64,000 nucleotides of DNA, from NCBI RefSeq assembly GCF_000430825.1, contig NZ_AUMT01000005.1, forward strand, positions 124,001 through 188,000. The letters run 5' to 3'. Position numbers and translations under genes: made by a program. Below are positions 34,576 through 43,534 of this stretch, piece after piece; position 1 is the first letter of the stretch; the number at the start of each line of letters is the position of its first letter. Source of the DNA: Chryseobacterium daeguense DSM 19388. Lineage in GTDB: Bacteria > Bacteroidota > Bacteroidia > Flavobacteriales > Weeksellaceae. The notes below the pieces were generated by a model. It saw only the letters and a list, made by a program, of their open reading frames with translations. It had not been told where the DNA came from and made no database searches.

Positions 34576-34583
34576 CAAAGATA
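34576..34583 (-). promoter_or_regulatory. Candidate -7 box for lptB, possibly leaderless
   Basis: TATCTTTG on the minus strand ends six bases before the lptB ATG. If used, transcription would start at or next to the start codon. Confidence 0.45.
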
Positions 34584-34736
34584 AAGTTTTTTTGAATTCA
34601 ATTTTTAGATTAAAAAGTGATGGTGAAAGTTTTATGAATTTTTAATATAATGATAATGGCCTAATACATACTTCGACTGCTTCATGTTAAGAACGATACC
34701 AATGTTGTATATTTTTGACCAAATAGTATTAGCGTT

Positions 34737-34762
34737 TGTCATCCTGAGCGAAGTCGAAGGAT
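34737..34762. repeat. Dispersed CTGAGCGAAGTCGAAGGAT repeat
   Basis: TGTCATCCTGAGCGAAGTCG followed by AAGGAT, identical to the unit at 15224-15249. It lies in a 285-base spacer with no other feature I can support. Confidence 0.85.
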
Positions 34763-34855
34763 TCTCAAATTTAATTTACGACAATTAATAAGTAACATTT
34801 TACGTTTAATAACTACTCATTAAAAACAATTTAAAACATCAAAAAAATATTTAAA

Positions 34856-35148
34856 ATGGAAAATTACGGGTACACAAAAACAGAAAATAATCAAAATCAG
34901 CAAAACAGTGCAACGTATCGTTCTGAGAAAAAAATTCCGGCTGCCTTGTTGGGAATTCTTGTTGGATGGCTGGCTTTGAACAAATTTTATTTAGATATAC
35001 AAAAGAAGGAGTTATTCAATTGGTTTTGAATATCATCACAGTTGGAGCGGCTTCTATTATTCCTTTTATTGAGGGGATTTTATACCTTTTCATGAGTGAT
35101 AAGCAGTTTGATGACACTTATGTTTATGGTAAAAAAGGTTGGTTATAA
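34856..35148 (+). pseudogene. TM2-domain membrane protein gene with a frameshift
   Basis: The ATG at 34856 opens a frame (MENYGYTKTENNQ...) that reads into KKIPAALLGILVGWLALNKFYL, the first half of a TM2 domain, then runs to a stop at 35029. The second half (YTKEGVIQLVLNIITVG and the C-terminus ending YVYGKKGWL) is in another frame, open to 35148. Adding one G near 34994, so that TTA GAT becomes TTA GGA T, restores one continuous 97-residue TM2 protein with the expected LGYTKEG junction. TM2 proteins are small two-helix membrane proteins of unknown role. Either the gene is broken by a one-base deletion or the sequence has an error here. Confidence 0.85.
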
Positions 35149-35217
35149 TTTAATATGAATTTAAAAAAAATCGATTTTATTTCCATAATTTTACAGTAAT
35201 CAACACATCAAATCATT

Positions 35218-35946
35218 ATGGAAAATAATCAACAACTGACGGACCTTCTGGCTCTAGATCTGGGAATTACCATTGTCAACAGAAGACCTTACGCAAAAGA
35301 AGTGTTCAAATGGCAGGATATGGATCTCCTTCCCCATTCTTCCGCAGACACTTTACTCTGCGAAATCTATGAGTGGAACGGAAGAAACTGGCGCACGACT
35401 AACAATAACCTGATAGGCTATCTTTTTTCCGGCGAACAACTGAATATTTTTAAAAATCAACTGATAAATGTTCAGAAATTTCCGGCCCTTATTCCTGATT
35501 TTGAGTTCACGAAAGATAATATGATTGAGTTCGGGCTTTCACTGCCTTCTCTTTTCAATATCGGCTTAACGGGGGATATTAATAATGCAAAAGACTTTTC
35601 AGTAAGGGTAAACGGCGTTACAAAATCAAGAATTACCAATATAGATTCTCCGGGAGTTGAAATTTTAAGAAAATATTCCGAATTTACTCAGAATGAATCC
35701 AGAACGTACCGTAAAAATGTGAAGTTTAATTTTTTGAGCACATCTCTTTTCTATGCGGAAAGCGTTGAAATCAACCTGGAGAAAGAATCCGGAGTGGATC
35801 TGGACGTTGTTTTCCAGACTCAGAATGTGGAAGTTAAAGCAAATGTAGATACGGATACAAAGAAAAATTTCATCCTTAAATATACAGGAAACCAGGCTCC
35901 TTTTGCTGCGAAGTTTACCAAGGGAAAGGATTTTGATATTTCTTAA
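35218..35946 (+). CDS. Uncharacterised 242-residue protein
   Basis: I do not recognise this protein. It has no signal peptide, membrane segment or cysteine pair; its single cysteine is in TLLCEIYEW. The sequence is rich in alternating polar and hydrophobic residues, suggesting a beta-rich fold, with a hydrophobic GLSLPSLFNIGLTGD stretch in the middle and a lysine/aspartate-rich end (VEVKANVDTDTKKNFILKY ... KGKDFDIS). Size and pattern recall beta-rich proteins that insert into membranes, but I have no motif to support that. It stands between the frameshifted TM2 gene and hemB and is followed by a long inverted repeat. No promoter box is clear. Confidence 0.75.
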   Translation: MENNQQLTDLLALDLGITIVNRRPYAKEVFKWQDMDLLPHSSADTLLCEIYEWNGRNWRTTNNNLIGYLFSGEQLNIFKNQLINVQKFPALIPDFEFTKDNMIEFGLSLPSLFNIGLTGDINNAKDFSVRVNGVTKSRITNIDSPGVEILRKYSEFTQNESRTYRKNVKFNFLSTSLFYAESVEINLEKESGVDLDVVFQTQNVEVKANVDTDTKKNFILKYTGNQAPFAAKFTKGKDFDIS

Positions 35947-35949
35947 ATG

Positions 35950-36043
35950 AGTTTTGAGTTAAGAGTTATGAATTATACGTTGGCCACGCTACAAAATTTG
36001 CAGAGCAATTAAACTCATAATTCATAACTCTTAACTCAAAACT
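35950..36043. repeat. 94-bp element with perfect 27-bp terminal inverted repeats
   Basis: AGTTTTGAGTTAAGAGTTAT plus ATTAT... at 35950-35976 (27 bases) is the exact reverse complement of 36017-36043, around a 40-base centre. It lies between convergent genes and could stop transcription in both directions, or be a miniature mobile element. Confidence 0.85.
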
Positions 36044-36050
36044 CTAAAAA

Positions 36051-37133
<1,083 letters not shown>

Positions 37134-37163
37134 CTTAGAAATACATAGAGAAATTATAACTTG

Positions 37164-37514
37164 ATGAAAAAACTTTTACTTTTAATTATCTTTTTAGGCG
37201 CTTTCGTTGGGATTTCCAACAATTTAAAGGCACAGATTAAAGAGCCGAGCTCCTTCTCTCAGAAGTCTGACGATGGGGTGCTTGTTGCCTATCCGAATCC
37301 TGCAAAGGACTTTCTGATCGTTAAGGCAAAAGATTCTAATTTAAGAATCAAAAGTGTGATCTTTTATTCAATTTTGGGAACGCAGGTCGCAACGTATTCG
37401 GTGAACATGAATTCCGGGGAGATTAATATCGAAAGATTAAAACCTGGAAAATATCTCATCCGCTATATTTTGAGCGACAACACAATGAAAGTTACCCAGA
37501 TTGTGAAACAATAA
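37164..37514 (+). CDS. Minimal secreted protein: signal peptide plus T9SS sorting domain
   Basis: The 116-residue protein has a signal peptide (residues 1-24, ending NNLKAQ), about 15 linker residues (IKEPSSFSQKSDDGV), and then a type A T9SS sorting domain over the remaining ~75 residues: VAYPNPAKDFLIVKAK, the central YSILGTQV, and GKYLIRYILSDNTMKV near the end. There is no other domain. After T9SS removes the sorting domain only the linker would remain, so the domain itself may be the product, or the protein may compete with or probe the secretion system. A TTG three bases upstream could also start. Promoter and terminator are both clear. Confidence 0.88.
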   Translation: MKKLLLLIIFLGAFVGISNNLKAQIKEPSSFSQKSDDGVLVAYPNPAKDFLIVKAKDSNLRIKSVIFYSILGTQVATYSVNMNSGEINIERLKPGKYLIRYILSDNTMKVTQIVKQ

Positions 37515-37517
37515 TTT

Positions 37518-37550
37518 AAATCCTGATAATCATCAGGATTTTTTCTTTTA
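37518..37550 (+). terminator. Terminator of the small T9SS-sorted protein gene
   Basis: Perfect ten-base arms AAATCCTGAT / ATCAGGATTT around AATC, then a T-rich run. Confidence 0.9.
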
Positions 37551-37606
37551 GCTTAATTATTCCGTAACTTTCGGAACATTTTTATACTAATTATAAAAAC
37601 AGATTA

Positions 37607-38518
37607 ATGCTAAAAGCAGAACATATTAGAAAGACTTACAACGCCGGTAAAAAGGTGGCTCTGGATGACTTCAGCATCCATGTTCCGAAAGGAAGTATCT
37701 ACGGTCTTTTAGGCCCGAACGGAGCGGGAAAAACCTCTTTCATCCGTATCATCAATCAAATTACACAGGCTGATTCCGGGGAAATCCAGATCAACGGCAA
37801 AAAGCTTAATCCCGATCATATTAAAGATATTGGCTATATGCCGGAAGAGCGTGGGCTGTATAAGAATATGACCGTGGGAGACCAGCTTCTTTATTTCGGT
37901 GAGCTGAAAGGCATGAGCAAAAACGATGCTTTGCAGGAAGCCAAAAAATGGTTCGACAAGCTTCATATTGACCAATGGTGGAAGAAAAAGCTGTCTGAGC
38001 TTTCAAAAGGAATGGCGCAGAAGATCCAGTTTGTGGTAACCGTGCTTCACAGGCCGCATTTACTGATCCTTGATGAGCCGTTTTCCGGTTTTGATCCTGT
38101 AAATGCAAATCTCATTAAAGATCAGATTATTGAATTAAAAAATAACGGAACTACCATCATCCTTTCCACACACAGAATGGAAAGTGTGGAGGAGATGTGT
38201 GATTATGTAGCTTTAATCAATAATTCAAAAAAAATTATCGACGGAAGAGTTTTCGATGTAAGAGAAAAATTCAAGAAAAATATTTTTGGAATTACACTTT
38301 CTGATGTAAATGATATTCAAATGGAAAGTTTCAGCAACAAATATGAAATCTTTAATCTGAAAAATGAGAACAACCTTATTTCTTTTGATTTAAAAAATGA
38401 AAAGGATCAGAATCATATCCTTCTGGATCTTGTGAATGTAGGAAAGGTGCGCTCATTTGACGAAAAAATCCCAAGTATGAATGAAGTGTTTATTAATGCT
38501 GTAAGCGATAACTCTTAA
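37607..38518 (+). CDS. ABC transporter ATPase (NatA-like)
   Basis: The 303-residue cytoplasmic ATPase pairs with the permease that starts three bases after its stop. Walker A is GPNGAGKTS (about 35-43), the signature LSKGMAQKIQF, Walker B LLILDEPFSGFDP, and the H-loop STHRME. The C-terminal ~80 residues form the extra domain typical of ABC-2 ATPases of the NatA/DUF4162 group. Substrate is unknown; NatAB exports sodium in Bacillus, and other members move antibiotics or lipids. Confidence 0.93.
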   Translation: MLKAEHIRKTYNAGKKVALDDFSIHVPKGSIYGLLGPNGAGKTSFIRIINQITQADSGEIQINGKKLNPDHIKDIGYMPEERGLYKNMTVGDQLLYFGELKGMSKNDALQEAKKWFDKLHIDQWWKKKLSELSKGMAQKIQFVVTVLHRPHLLILDEPFSGFDPVNANLIKDQIIELKNNGTTIILSTHRMESVEEMCDYVALINNSKKIIDGRVFDVREKFKKNIFGITLSDVNDIQMESFSNKYEIFNLKNENNLISFDLKNEKDQNHILLDLVNVGKVRSFDEKIPSMNEVFINAVSDNS

Positions 38519-38520
38519 TT

Positions 38521-39831
38521 ATGAATAATATTTTTTTAATTACAAAAAGGGAATTTCTTACTCAGGTTAAGAAAAAATCCTTCATTATATTAACTCTTTT
38601 GGCTCCTATTATGCTGATTGCTTTTGGAGCCGTAATCGGTTTGATGTTTAAGGCTAATGAATCCCACAGCGTTATTGAAGTGGTAGACAAAAGCGGTTTA
38701 TTTAAAAATCAACTGAAGTCTGATGATCAGCTGAATTATGTTTTTGTTTCCGCAGCAGATGAAAAAGCAAAGATCAATAATTTAAAAGATAATGAATCTT
38801 TAGACGGAATTTTAATTTTACCCGAACTGAAAAATCAGAATTTTGATGAGCTTCAGCAAAATACCAGACTCGTTATCAACAATAAAATTGGTTTTGATAC
38901 CAGACAGAAAATGATTTCCGGAATTAATGAAGTTCTTAAAAAAGAGAAGATCAAGCAATTAGGTATCGCAGAAACTCAACTGGACAATCTTGATAAAACC
39001 TTCACTTTAAAAACAATCAATGTATCAGAAAACAATAAGGAGGATTCCGATCTTGCTTTCGGAGTGAAAAGCGGCTTAAGCATCCTTTTAATGTACGTTA
39101 CATTTATGTTCATTATCATTTATGGCGTTCGTGTGATGAGAAGTGTTTTAGAGGAAAAAAACAACCGTGTTGTAGAGATTATCATTTCTTCTGTAAAACC
39201 TTTTGAGCTGATGATGGGAAAAATTCTAGGAGTAACACTGGTTGCTTTAACACAGTTTGTGGTTTGGATCACAATGTCTGTTATCGGAGCTTTGGTTTTA
39301 AACACAGGGTTTTCATCACTTCAAAAGAATATTCCGGGCGGCAATGAAGAACTTGCCAGCAAATTTGATATAACCCAAATTGCAACTCAGGTTTCCCACA
39401 GTTTGTTAGAATTAAATTTCCCTTTAATTATTTTCGTTTTCATCATATTTTTCCTTCTGGGATATCTCTTTTACAGCTCTATTTATGCAGCCATCGGCTC
39501 TGCGGTAGATAATGAGACGGAAACACAGCAATTCACTTTATTTGCTATCCTTCCGCTGATGCTGGGTATGTACGGAAGCTTTTCTTTCATGAACAATCCT
39601 GACGGACCGCTGGGATTCTGGCTGTCTATCATTCCATTTACCTCGCCTGTTGCCATGATTGCGAGAATACCTTTCGGAGTTCCGGCATGGCAGATTGCCC
39701 TTTCCATTGCTTTGCTTTTGGGAACAACTATTTTTATGATTTTCTTAGCCGGAAAGATTTACAGGGTAGGAATTTTAATGTATGGAAATAAAGCTACATT
39801 GAAGGAGCTCTGGAAATGGATCAGGGGATAA
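38521..39831 (+). CDS. ABC-2 type permease (NatB-like)
   Basis: The 436-residue inner-membrane protein has a first transmembrane helix near residue 22-45 (SFIILTLLAPIMLIAFGAV), a large periplasmic domain (about 50-180), and five further hydrophobic segments (about 185-420), the ABC2_membrane_3 layout. RVMRSVLEEKNNRVVEIIISS is the conserved amphipathic coupling helix of the NatB group. It is the partner of the preceding ATPase. The pair ends at a bidirectional terminator. Confidence 0.93.
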   Translation: MNNIFLITKREFLTQVKKKSFIILTLLAPIMLIAFGAVIGLMFKANESHSVIEVVDKSGLFKNQLKSDDQLNYVFVSAADEKAKINNLKDNESLDGILILPELKNQNFDELQQNTRLVINNKIGFDTRQKMISGINEVLKKEKIKQLGIAETQLDNLDKTFTLKTINVSENNKEDSDLAFGVKSGLSILLMYVTFMFIIIYGVRVMRSVLEEKNNRVVEIIISSVKPFELMMGKILGVTLVALTQFVVWITMSVIGALVLNTGFSSLQKNIPGGNEELASKFDITQIATQVSHSLLELNFPLIIFVFIIFFLLGYLFYSSIYAAIGSAVDNETETQQFTLFAILPLMLGMYGSFSFMNNPDGPLGFWLSIIPFTSPVAMIARIPFGVPAWQIALSIALLLGTTIFMIFLAGKIYRVGILMYGNKATLKELWKWIRG

Positions 39832-39866
39832 AATTTAATTTAGTATAAAAAAGTATTTACGAAAAA

Positions 39867-39901
39867 AAATAAATCCCGAGAAATTATCCCAGGATTTATT
39901 T
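39867..39901. terminator. Bidirectional terminator between natB-like and porin genes
   Basis: Ten-base arms AAATAAATCC / GGATTTATTT face each other across a 15-base loop, with A-rich sequence on the left and T-rich on the right, serving both convergent genes. Confidence 0.8.
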
Positions 39902-39927
39902 TTATTTAAATGATTGTTAAAACATTC

Positions 39928-40596
39928 TTATTTAAAGATATAACTAAGCGTTAAACTAATAACCTGCTCAGATTTACTCTTTGAAGTACCTTTTGGTTCA
40001 TGTTTCAACCCTGGATACGTATTGGAAAGACCGAAATCATACTTTGCAGTGATTTCCAGCTGTCTTTTATAGCTGTATCCTACTCCCAGGCCGATTCCAA
40101 AATTGAAGCTGGCTGATTTTCCCGTAAGTTCAGGATTATCAGCAACTACATAATCCGGATCATAATATGGTCTTGATATAGGAGCATTTTTAACTTTTTG
40201 ACTTAACAAGAAATTAAACCTGGGTCCTGCCAATCCAAAGAACTCTGATTCTGCTTCAGAAAAGTAAGCTTTAAAATTAATCGGCACACTCAGATAATTG
40301 TTTGCATAAACAGCATCATAACCGTCTGCACCTTTAGAATCTTTATTCTTTCCTGTTTCTCCTGCCCCGAAATACGTTACTTCAGGCTGAAGAAAAAACT
40401 GGTTTTCACTACCGATAGGAATTAAAGCCAATACTCCGGCTTGCATTGTCAGCCTTTTTCCTGAGGGATTGTGAGCATTTTTAACCCCTGAATAGTTACC
40501 TCCTGCAGTGATACCGAATCTTGTGTTACTAAAATCAATCTGTGCGAATGACATGGTAGAAAGGGCCATAGCAGAGGCTAATAAAATTTTTTTCAT
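39928..40596 (-). CDS. Outer-membrane beta-barrel porin-like protein
   Basis: The 222-residue protein has a signal peptide (MKKILLASAMALSTMSFAQ) and a small beta-barrel of about eight strands, opening RFGITAGGNYSGV and ending VISLTLSYIFK with the terminal aromatic residue expected for BAM recognition. It belongs to the OMP_b-brl_2 (PorT-like) group of Bacteroidetes; most members have no known ligand. It starts 18 bases after sucD on the same strand with no terminator between, so it is probably co-transcribed with it. Confidence 0.88.
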   Translation of the reverse strand: MKKILLASAMALSTMSFAQIDFSNTRFGITAGGNYSGVKNAHNPSGKRLTMQAGVLALIPIGSENQFFLQPEVTYFGAGETGKNKDSKGADGYDAVYANNYLSVPINFKAYFSEAESEFFGLAGPRFNFLLSQKVKNAPISRPYYDPDYVVADNPELTGKSASFNFGIGLGVGYSYKRQLEITAKYDFGLSNTYPGLKHEPKGTSKSKSEQVISLTLSYIFK

Positions 40597-40614
40597 ATTG
40601 TTTGTTTTTAAAAA

Positions 40615-41487
40615 TTATCCTAAGACTTTTGCAACAGTTGCACCGATGTCAGCAGGAGAGTCTACCACGTTAATTCCGTTTTCTCTCATGATTTCCATCT
40701 TAGCCTGAGCCGTATCTTCATCACCACCTATGATAGCTCCGGCGTGTCCCATAGTTCTTCCTTTAGGAGCAGTCTGACCTGCGATGAAACCTACAACTGG
40801 CTTCGTAGAACCACTTGCTTTATACCATCTTGCCGCTTCAGCTTCAAGACCACCACCGATTTCTCCGATCATTACAACCGCTTCAGTTTCCGGGTCATTA
40901 ATGAATAATTCCAAAGCTTCTCTGGTAGTAGTTCCAATAATTGGGTCTCCACCGATACCGATTGCTGTAGAAACACCGAAACCAGCTTTTACAACCTGAT
41001 CTGCAGCTTCATAAGTAAGAGTTCCTGATTTTGAAACGATACCTACTTTTCCTTTTTTGAAAACGAAACCTGGCATAATACCAATTTTAGCTTCTTCAGA
41101 AGTAATGATTCCAGGGCAGTTAGGACCGATTAATCTGCAGTCTCTGTCAGCAATATAAGATTTTACTTTCACCATATCCGCTACAGGAATACCTTCAGTA
41201 ATACAAACGATTACTTTGATACCCGCTTCAGCAGCTTCCATAATAGCGTCTGCAGCAAATGCAGGCGGTACGAAAATGATACTTACATTAGCCCCAGCTT
41301 TTTCTACAGCATCCGCTACAGTATTGAATACAGGCTTCCCTAAATGCTCGCTTCCTCCTTTTCCGGGAGTAACACCGCCTACTACGTTTGTTCCGTATTC
41401 AATCATCTGGCCTGCGTGGAAAGTACCTTCGTTCCCTGTAAATCCTTGTACAATTACTTTAGAATCTTTGTTTACTAAAATTGACAT
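40615..41487 (-). CDS. sucD: Succinyl-CoA ligase (ADP-forming) alpha subunit
   Basis: The 290-residue subunit of the TCA-cycle enzyme binds CoA through an N-terminal Rossmann fold ([12 protein letters not shown]) and carries the phosphorylated His248 in [31 protein letters not shown] and [13 protein letters not shown] are family signatures. The enzyme converts succinyl-CoA, ADP and phosphate to succinate and ATP. The beta subunit gene sucC, usually adjacent in proteobacteria, is not in this window; separation is common in Bacteroidetes. It has a well-spaced promoter and leads into a porin gene. Confidence 0.97.
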   Translation of the reverse strand: MSILVNKDSKVIVQGFTGNEGTFHAGQMIEYGTNVVGGVTPGKGGSEHLGKPVFNTVADAVEKAGANVSIIFVPPAFAADAIMEAAEAGIKVIVCITEGIPVADMVKVKSYIADRDCRLIGPNCPGIITSEEAKIGIMPGFVFKKGKVGIVSKSGTLTYEAADQVVKAGFGVSTAIGIGGDPIIGTTTREALELFINDPETEAVVMIGEIGGGLEAEAARWYKASGSTKPVVGFIAGQTAPKGRTMGHAGAIIGGDEDTAQAKMEIMRENGINVVDSPADIGATVAKVLG

Positions 41488-41529
41488 TTTATTATGTTTT
41501 AATTTATTTTTTTATTTTATTAATGCTCA

Positions 41530-41562
41530 CAAATTTACTTATTTTTCTTTGATTTCGGACAA
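41530..41562 (-). promoter_or_regulatory. Promoter of sucD
   Basis: On the minus strand TTG (41562-41560) and TAAATTTG (41537-41530) are 22 bases apart, matching the flavobacterial consensus. The leader would be about 35 bases. Confidence 0.7.
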
Positions 41563-41576
41563 AACTTTCAATTTGT

Positions 41577-42479
41577 TTATTTGAGATTTCTCAGCTTTAC
41601 TTCTTTTTTCAGATACGTTTTAAAATCTTCTGCAAACATGCCGATATAGGTACCTTTTTCAAGGTCTCTGTTGACACCGGTTTTTCCTAAAATCACAGAT
41701 CCCTTTTCTATTTTATTTCCTGAAGCGATACCCACCTGGCCCCAAAGCGTTACTTCATCACCGATTACGCAGCATCCTGCTATTCCCACCTGAGAAGCAA
41801 TAAGACATTTTTTTCCAATAACCGTATCATGGCCGATCTGTATCTGGTTATCCAAAACGGAACCTTCTCCTATGACGGTAGAATCCGTAACACCACGGTC
41901 AATAGTACAGCCGTTTCCGATTTCCACATTGTTTTCGATAACCACATTTCCCACCGAAATCAAACGATCAAAATTTCCATTTAATTTTCTGTAATAAAAT
42001 GCGTCGCCGCCCAACACCGTATTCGCCTGGATGACAACATTATCACCAATAACCGTTCTGTCACCAATTACCACATTTGGGAAAATAAGGGTGTTTTTTC
42101 CGATTTTCACATTGTTTCCAATAACCGCAGAATGGTGGATGTGCGTTCCCTCTCCTATTTCTGCATCATGAAGCTCTTCCCTGAAATTGTATATTCTGGT
42201 AAAATGTGTATTGATCTTATTAAAATCTCTGAAAGGATCATCTGAAATCAAAAGCGCTTTTCCTTCCGGGCAATCTACCTCCTTATCAATTAAAATAATT
42301 GTAGCCGCAGAATTTAAGGCTTTATCGTAGTATTTAGGATGATTTACGAAAACTATATCACCGGGTCTTACCATGTGGATTTCATTGGTTCCCAATACTT
42401 CAAAGTCTTCGGGACCTACAAATTTTGCACTGATAATTTCGGCAATAGTTTTCAGTTTTTGTGGAGAATGAAACGTCAT
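41577..42479 (-). CDS. Second LpxD-like left-handed beta-helix acyltransferase
   Basis: The 300-residue protein has an N-terminal UDP-sugar-binding-like domain (about 1-95) and hexapeptide repeats forming a left-handed beta-helix (about 100-265), ending in a helical tail. The catalytic-type histidine of LpxD is present in [10 protein letters not shown], matching IAHNVKIG of the other LpxD at 45720-46751. It is about 40 residues shorter and clearly diverged. It may acylate a different UDP-sugar or use a different acyl chain. It is downstream of efp, but the efp terminator and a palindrome lie between, so it may have its own promoter. Confidence 0.85.
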   Translation of the reverse strand: MTFHSPQKLKTIAEIISAKFVGPEDFEVLGTNEIHMVRPGDIVFVNHPKYYDKALNSAATIILIDKEVDCPEGKALLISDDPFRDFNKINTHFTRIYNFREELHDAEIGEGTHIHHSAVIGNNVKIGKNTLIFPNVVIGDRTVIGDNVVIQANTVLGGDAFYYRKLNGNFDRLISVGNVVIENNVEIGNGCTIDRGVTDSTVIGEGSVLDNQIQIGHDTVIGKKCLIASQVGIAGCCVIGDEVTLWGQVGIASGNKIEKGSVILGKTGVNRDLEKGTYIGMFAEDFKTYLKKEVKLRNLK

Positions 42480-42506
42480 ATTTTTAAATGATGTTTAAAT
42501 TTTATC

Positions 42507-42539
42507 AACCTTGTCAAGGTTTTGAACCTTGACAAGGTT
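42507..42539. repeat. Palindromic CCTTGTCAAGG repeat, copy 2
   Basis: AACCTTGTCAAGGTT and its exact reverse complement are separated by TTG. The core is shared with 5192-5221. It sits just upstream of the second lpxD-like gene. Confidence 0.85.
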
Positions 42540-42549
42540 ATTTTAAAAC

Positions 42550-42581
42550 AAAATTCGGAGTGCAAGCGCAAACCGAATTTT
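42550..42581 (-). terminator. Terminator of the lipid A-efp transcript
   Basis: AAAATTCGG / CCGAATTTT arms around a 14-base loop, followed on the minus strand by TTTTGTTTT-like sequence, 16 bases past the efp stop. Confidence 0.8.
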
Positions 42582-42597
42582 GTAAATTTTATTTAAA

Positions 42598-43164
42598 TTA
42601 TTCTTTTACTCTTTCAAGGTAAGAACCATCTTCCGTACTCACTTTGATTTTGTCTCCCGGCTCAATAAACAGGGGAACCATCACTCTTGCACCTGTTTCC
42701 ACGATTGCATTTTTAAGAGCGTTGGTAGCCGTATTTCCTTTCACTCCCGGATCAGCTTCTACAACTTCCAGATAAACAGACTGTGGTAATTCTGCAGAAA
42801 GCGGAGTTTCATCTGCTTCTTTCAGGATAATTGTAACTTCTTCGCCTGCTTTCATCAGGTTTGAGTTTTCAATCATTTCTTTATTTAAATATAACTGAGA
42901 GAAGTCATCATTATTCATGAAGTGGAATCCGTTTTCATCATCATACAGATATTGGTATTTTCTGGTGATCACTTTTACTTCATCGATCTTGTGACCTGCA
43001 GAGAAAGTATTATCGATAACTTTTCCGTTGGTTACTGATTTTAGTTTTGTTCTTACGAAAGCCGGACCTTTACCCGGTTTTACGTGAAGAAACTCGATTA
43101 CTTTATAAATATCATTGCTGTACTCAATGCAAAGTCCTTTTCTGATATCGTTACTTGTTGCCAT
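42598..43164 (-). CDS. efp: Translation elongation factor P
   Basis: The 188-residue protein relieves ribosome stalling at polyproline stretches. It has the three beta-barrel domains of EF-P; Lys32 in KPGKGPAF is at the tip that contacts the P-site tRNA and is modified in many bacteria. The C-terminal domain shows GDKIKVSTEDGSYLERV. No modification enzyme (EpmAB or EarP) is in the window. It lies 15 bases after a small secreted-protein gene and ends the lipid A transcript. Confidence 0.97.
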   Translation of the reverse strand: MATSNDIRKGLCIEYSNDIYKVIEFLHVKPGKGPAFVRTKLKSVTNGKVIDNTFSAGHKIDEVKVITRKYQYLYDDENGFHFMNNDDFSQLYLNKEMIENSNLMKAGEEVTIILKEADETPLSAELPQSVYLEVVEADPGVKGNTATNALKNAIVETGARVMVPLFIEPGDKIKVSTEDGSYLERVKE

Positions 43165-43179
43165 TAATTTTGTATATGT

Positions 43180-43515
43180 TTATTTTCTTTTTTTAATTTC
43201 AATCCCCTGACCCTGAGGCATCATCCTGTTAAATGTATTATTATTGAATGTATTCACATTATTCTGCAGCCTGTTTACATTCGTCTGAACTTCAGAACTG
43301 TACGGATTAGCCGTTCCTAAGATGGAGCTTCCGGAATTCTTTTGTTTCAGAATATCATTTAAATTACTTTTAGCAATACTGCCATTAGACTTCACAGGAA
43401 TTTTTCTTTCCATGATGGAAGTACTGGTTGTTTTTTCAGTTTTTATTCCTTCCGACTGCTGTGCAGACAGCGAAGATGCGGCAGAAAACGCTATAACTAA
43501 AATTAAACTTTTCAT
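43180..43515 (-). CDS. Small secreted protein of unknown function in the lipid A operon
   Basis: The 111-residue protein starts with a signal peptide (MKSLILVIAFSAASSLSAQ) and then has a low-complexity, Ser/Thr/Asn-rich body with two notable parts, IAKSNLNDILKQKNSGSSIL and the asparagine-rich VNRLQNNVNTFNNNTFNR, ending in a basic tail KKRK. The ATG at 43515 is chosen because the longer frame from 43611 runs back into lpxA. It lies between lpxA (19 bases) and efp (15 bases), so it is co-transcribed. I recognise no family; a periplasmic role linked to lipid A or the envelope is inferred only from position. Confidence 0.72.
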   Translation of the reverse strand: MKSLILVIAFSAASSLSAQQSEGIKTEKTTSTSIMERKIPVKSNGSIAKSNLNDILKQKNSGSSILGTANPYSSEVQTNVNRLQNNVNTFNNNTFNRMMPQGQGIEIKKRK

Positions 43516-43534
43516 CTGTATCACTGTTTTAAAA

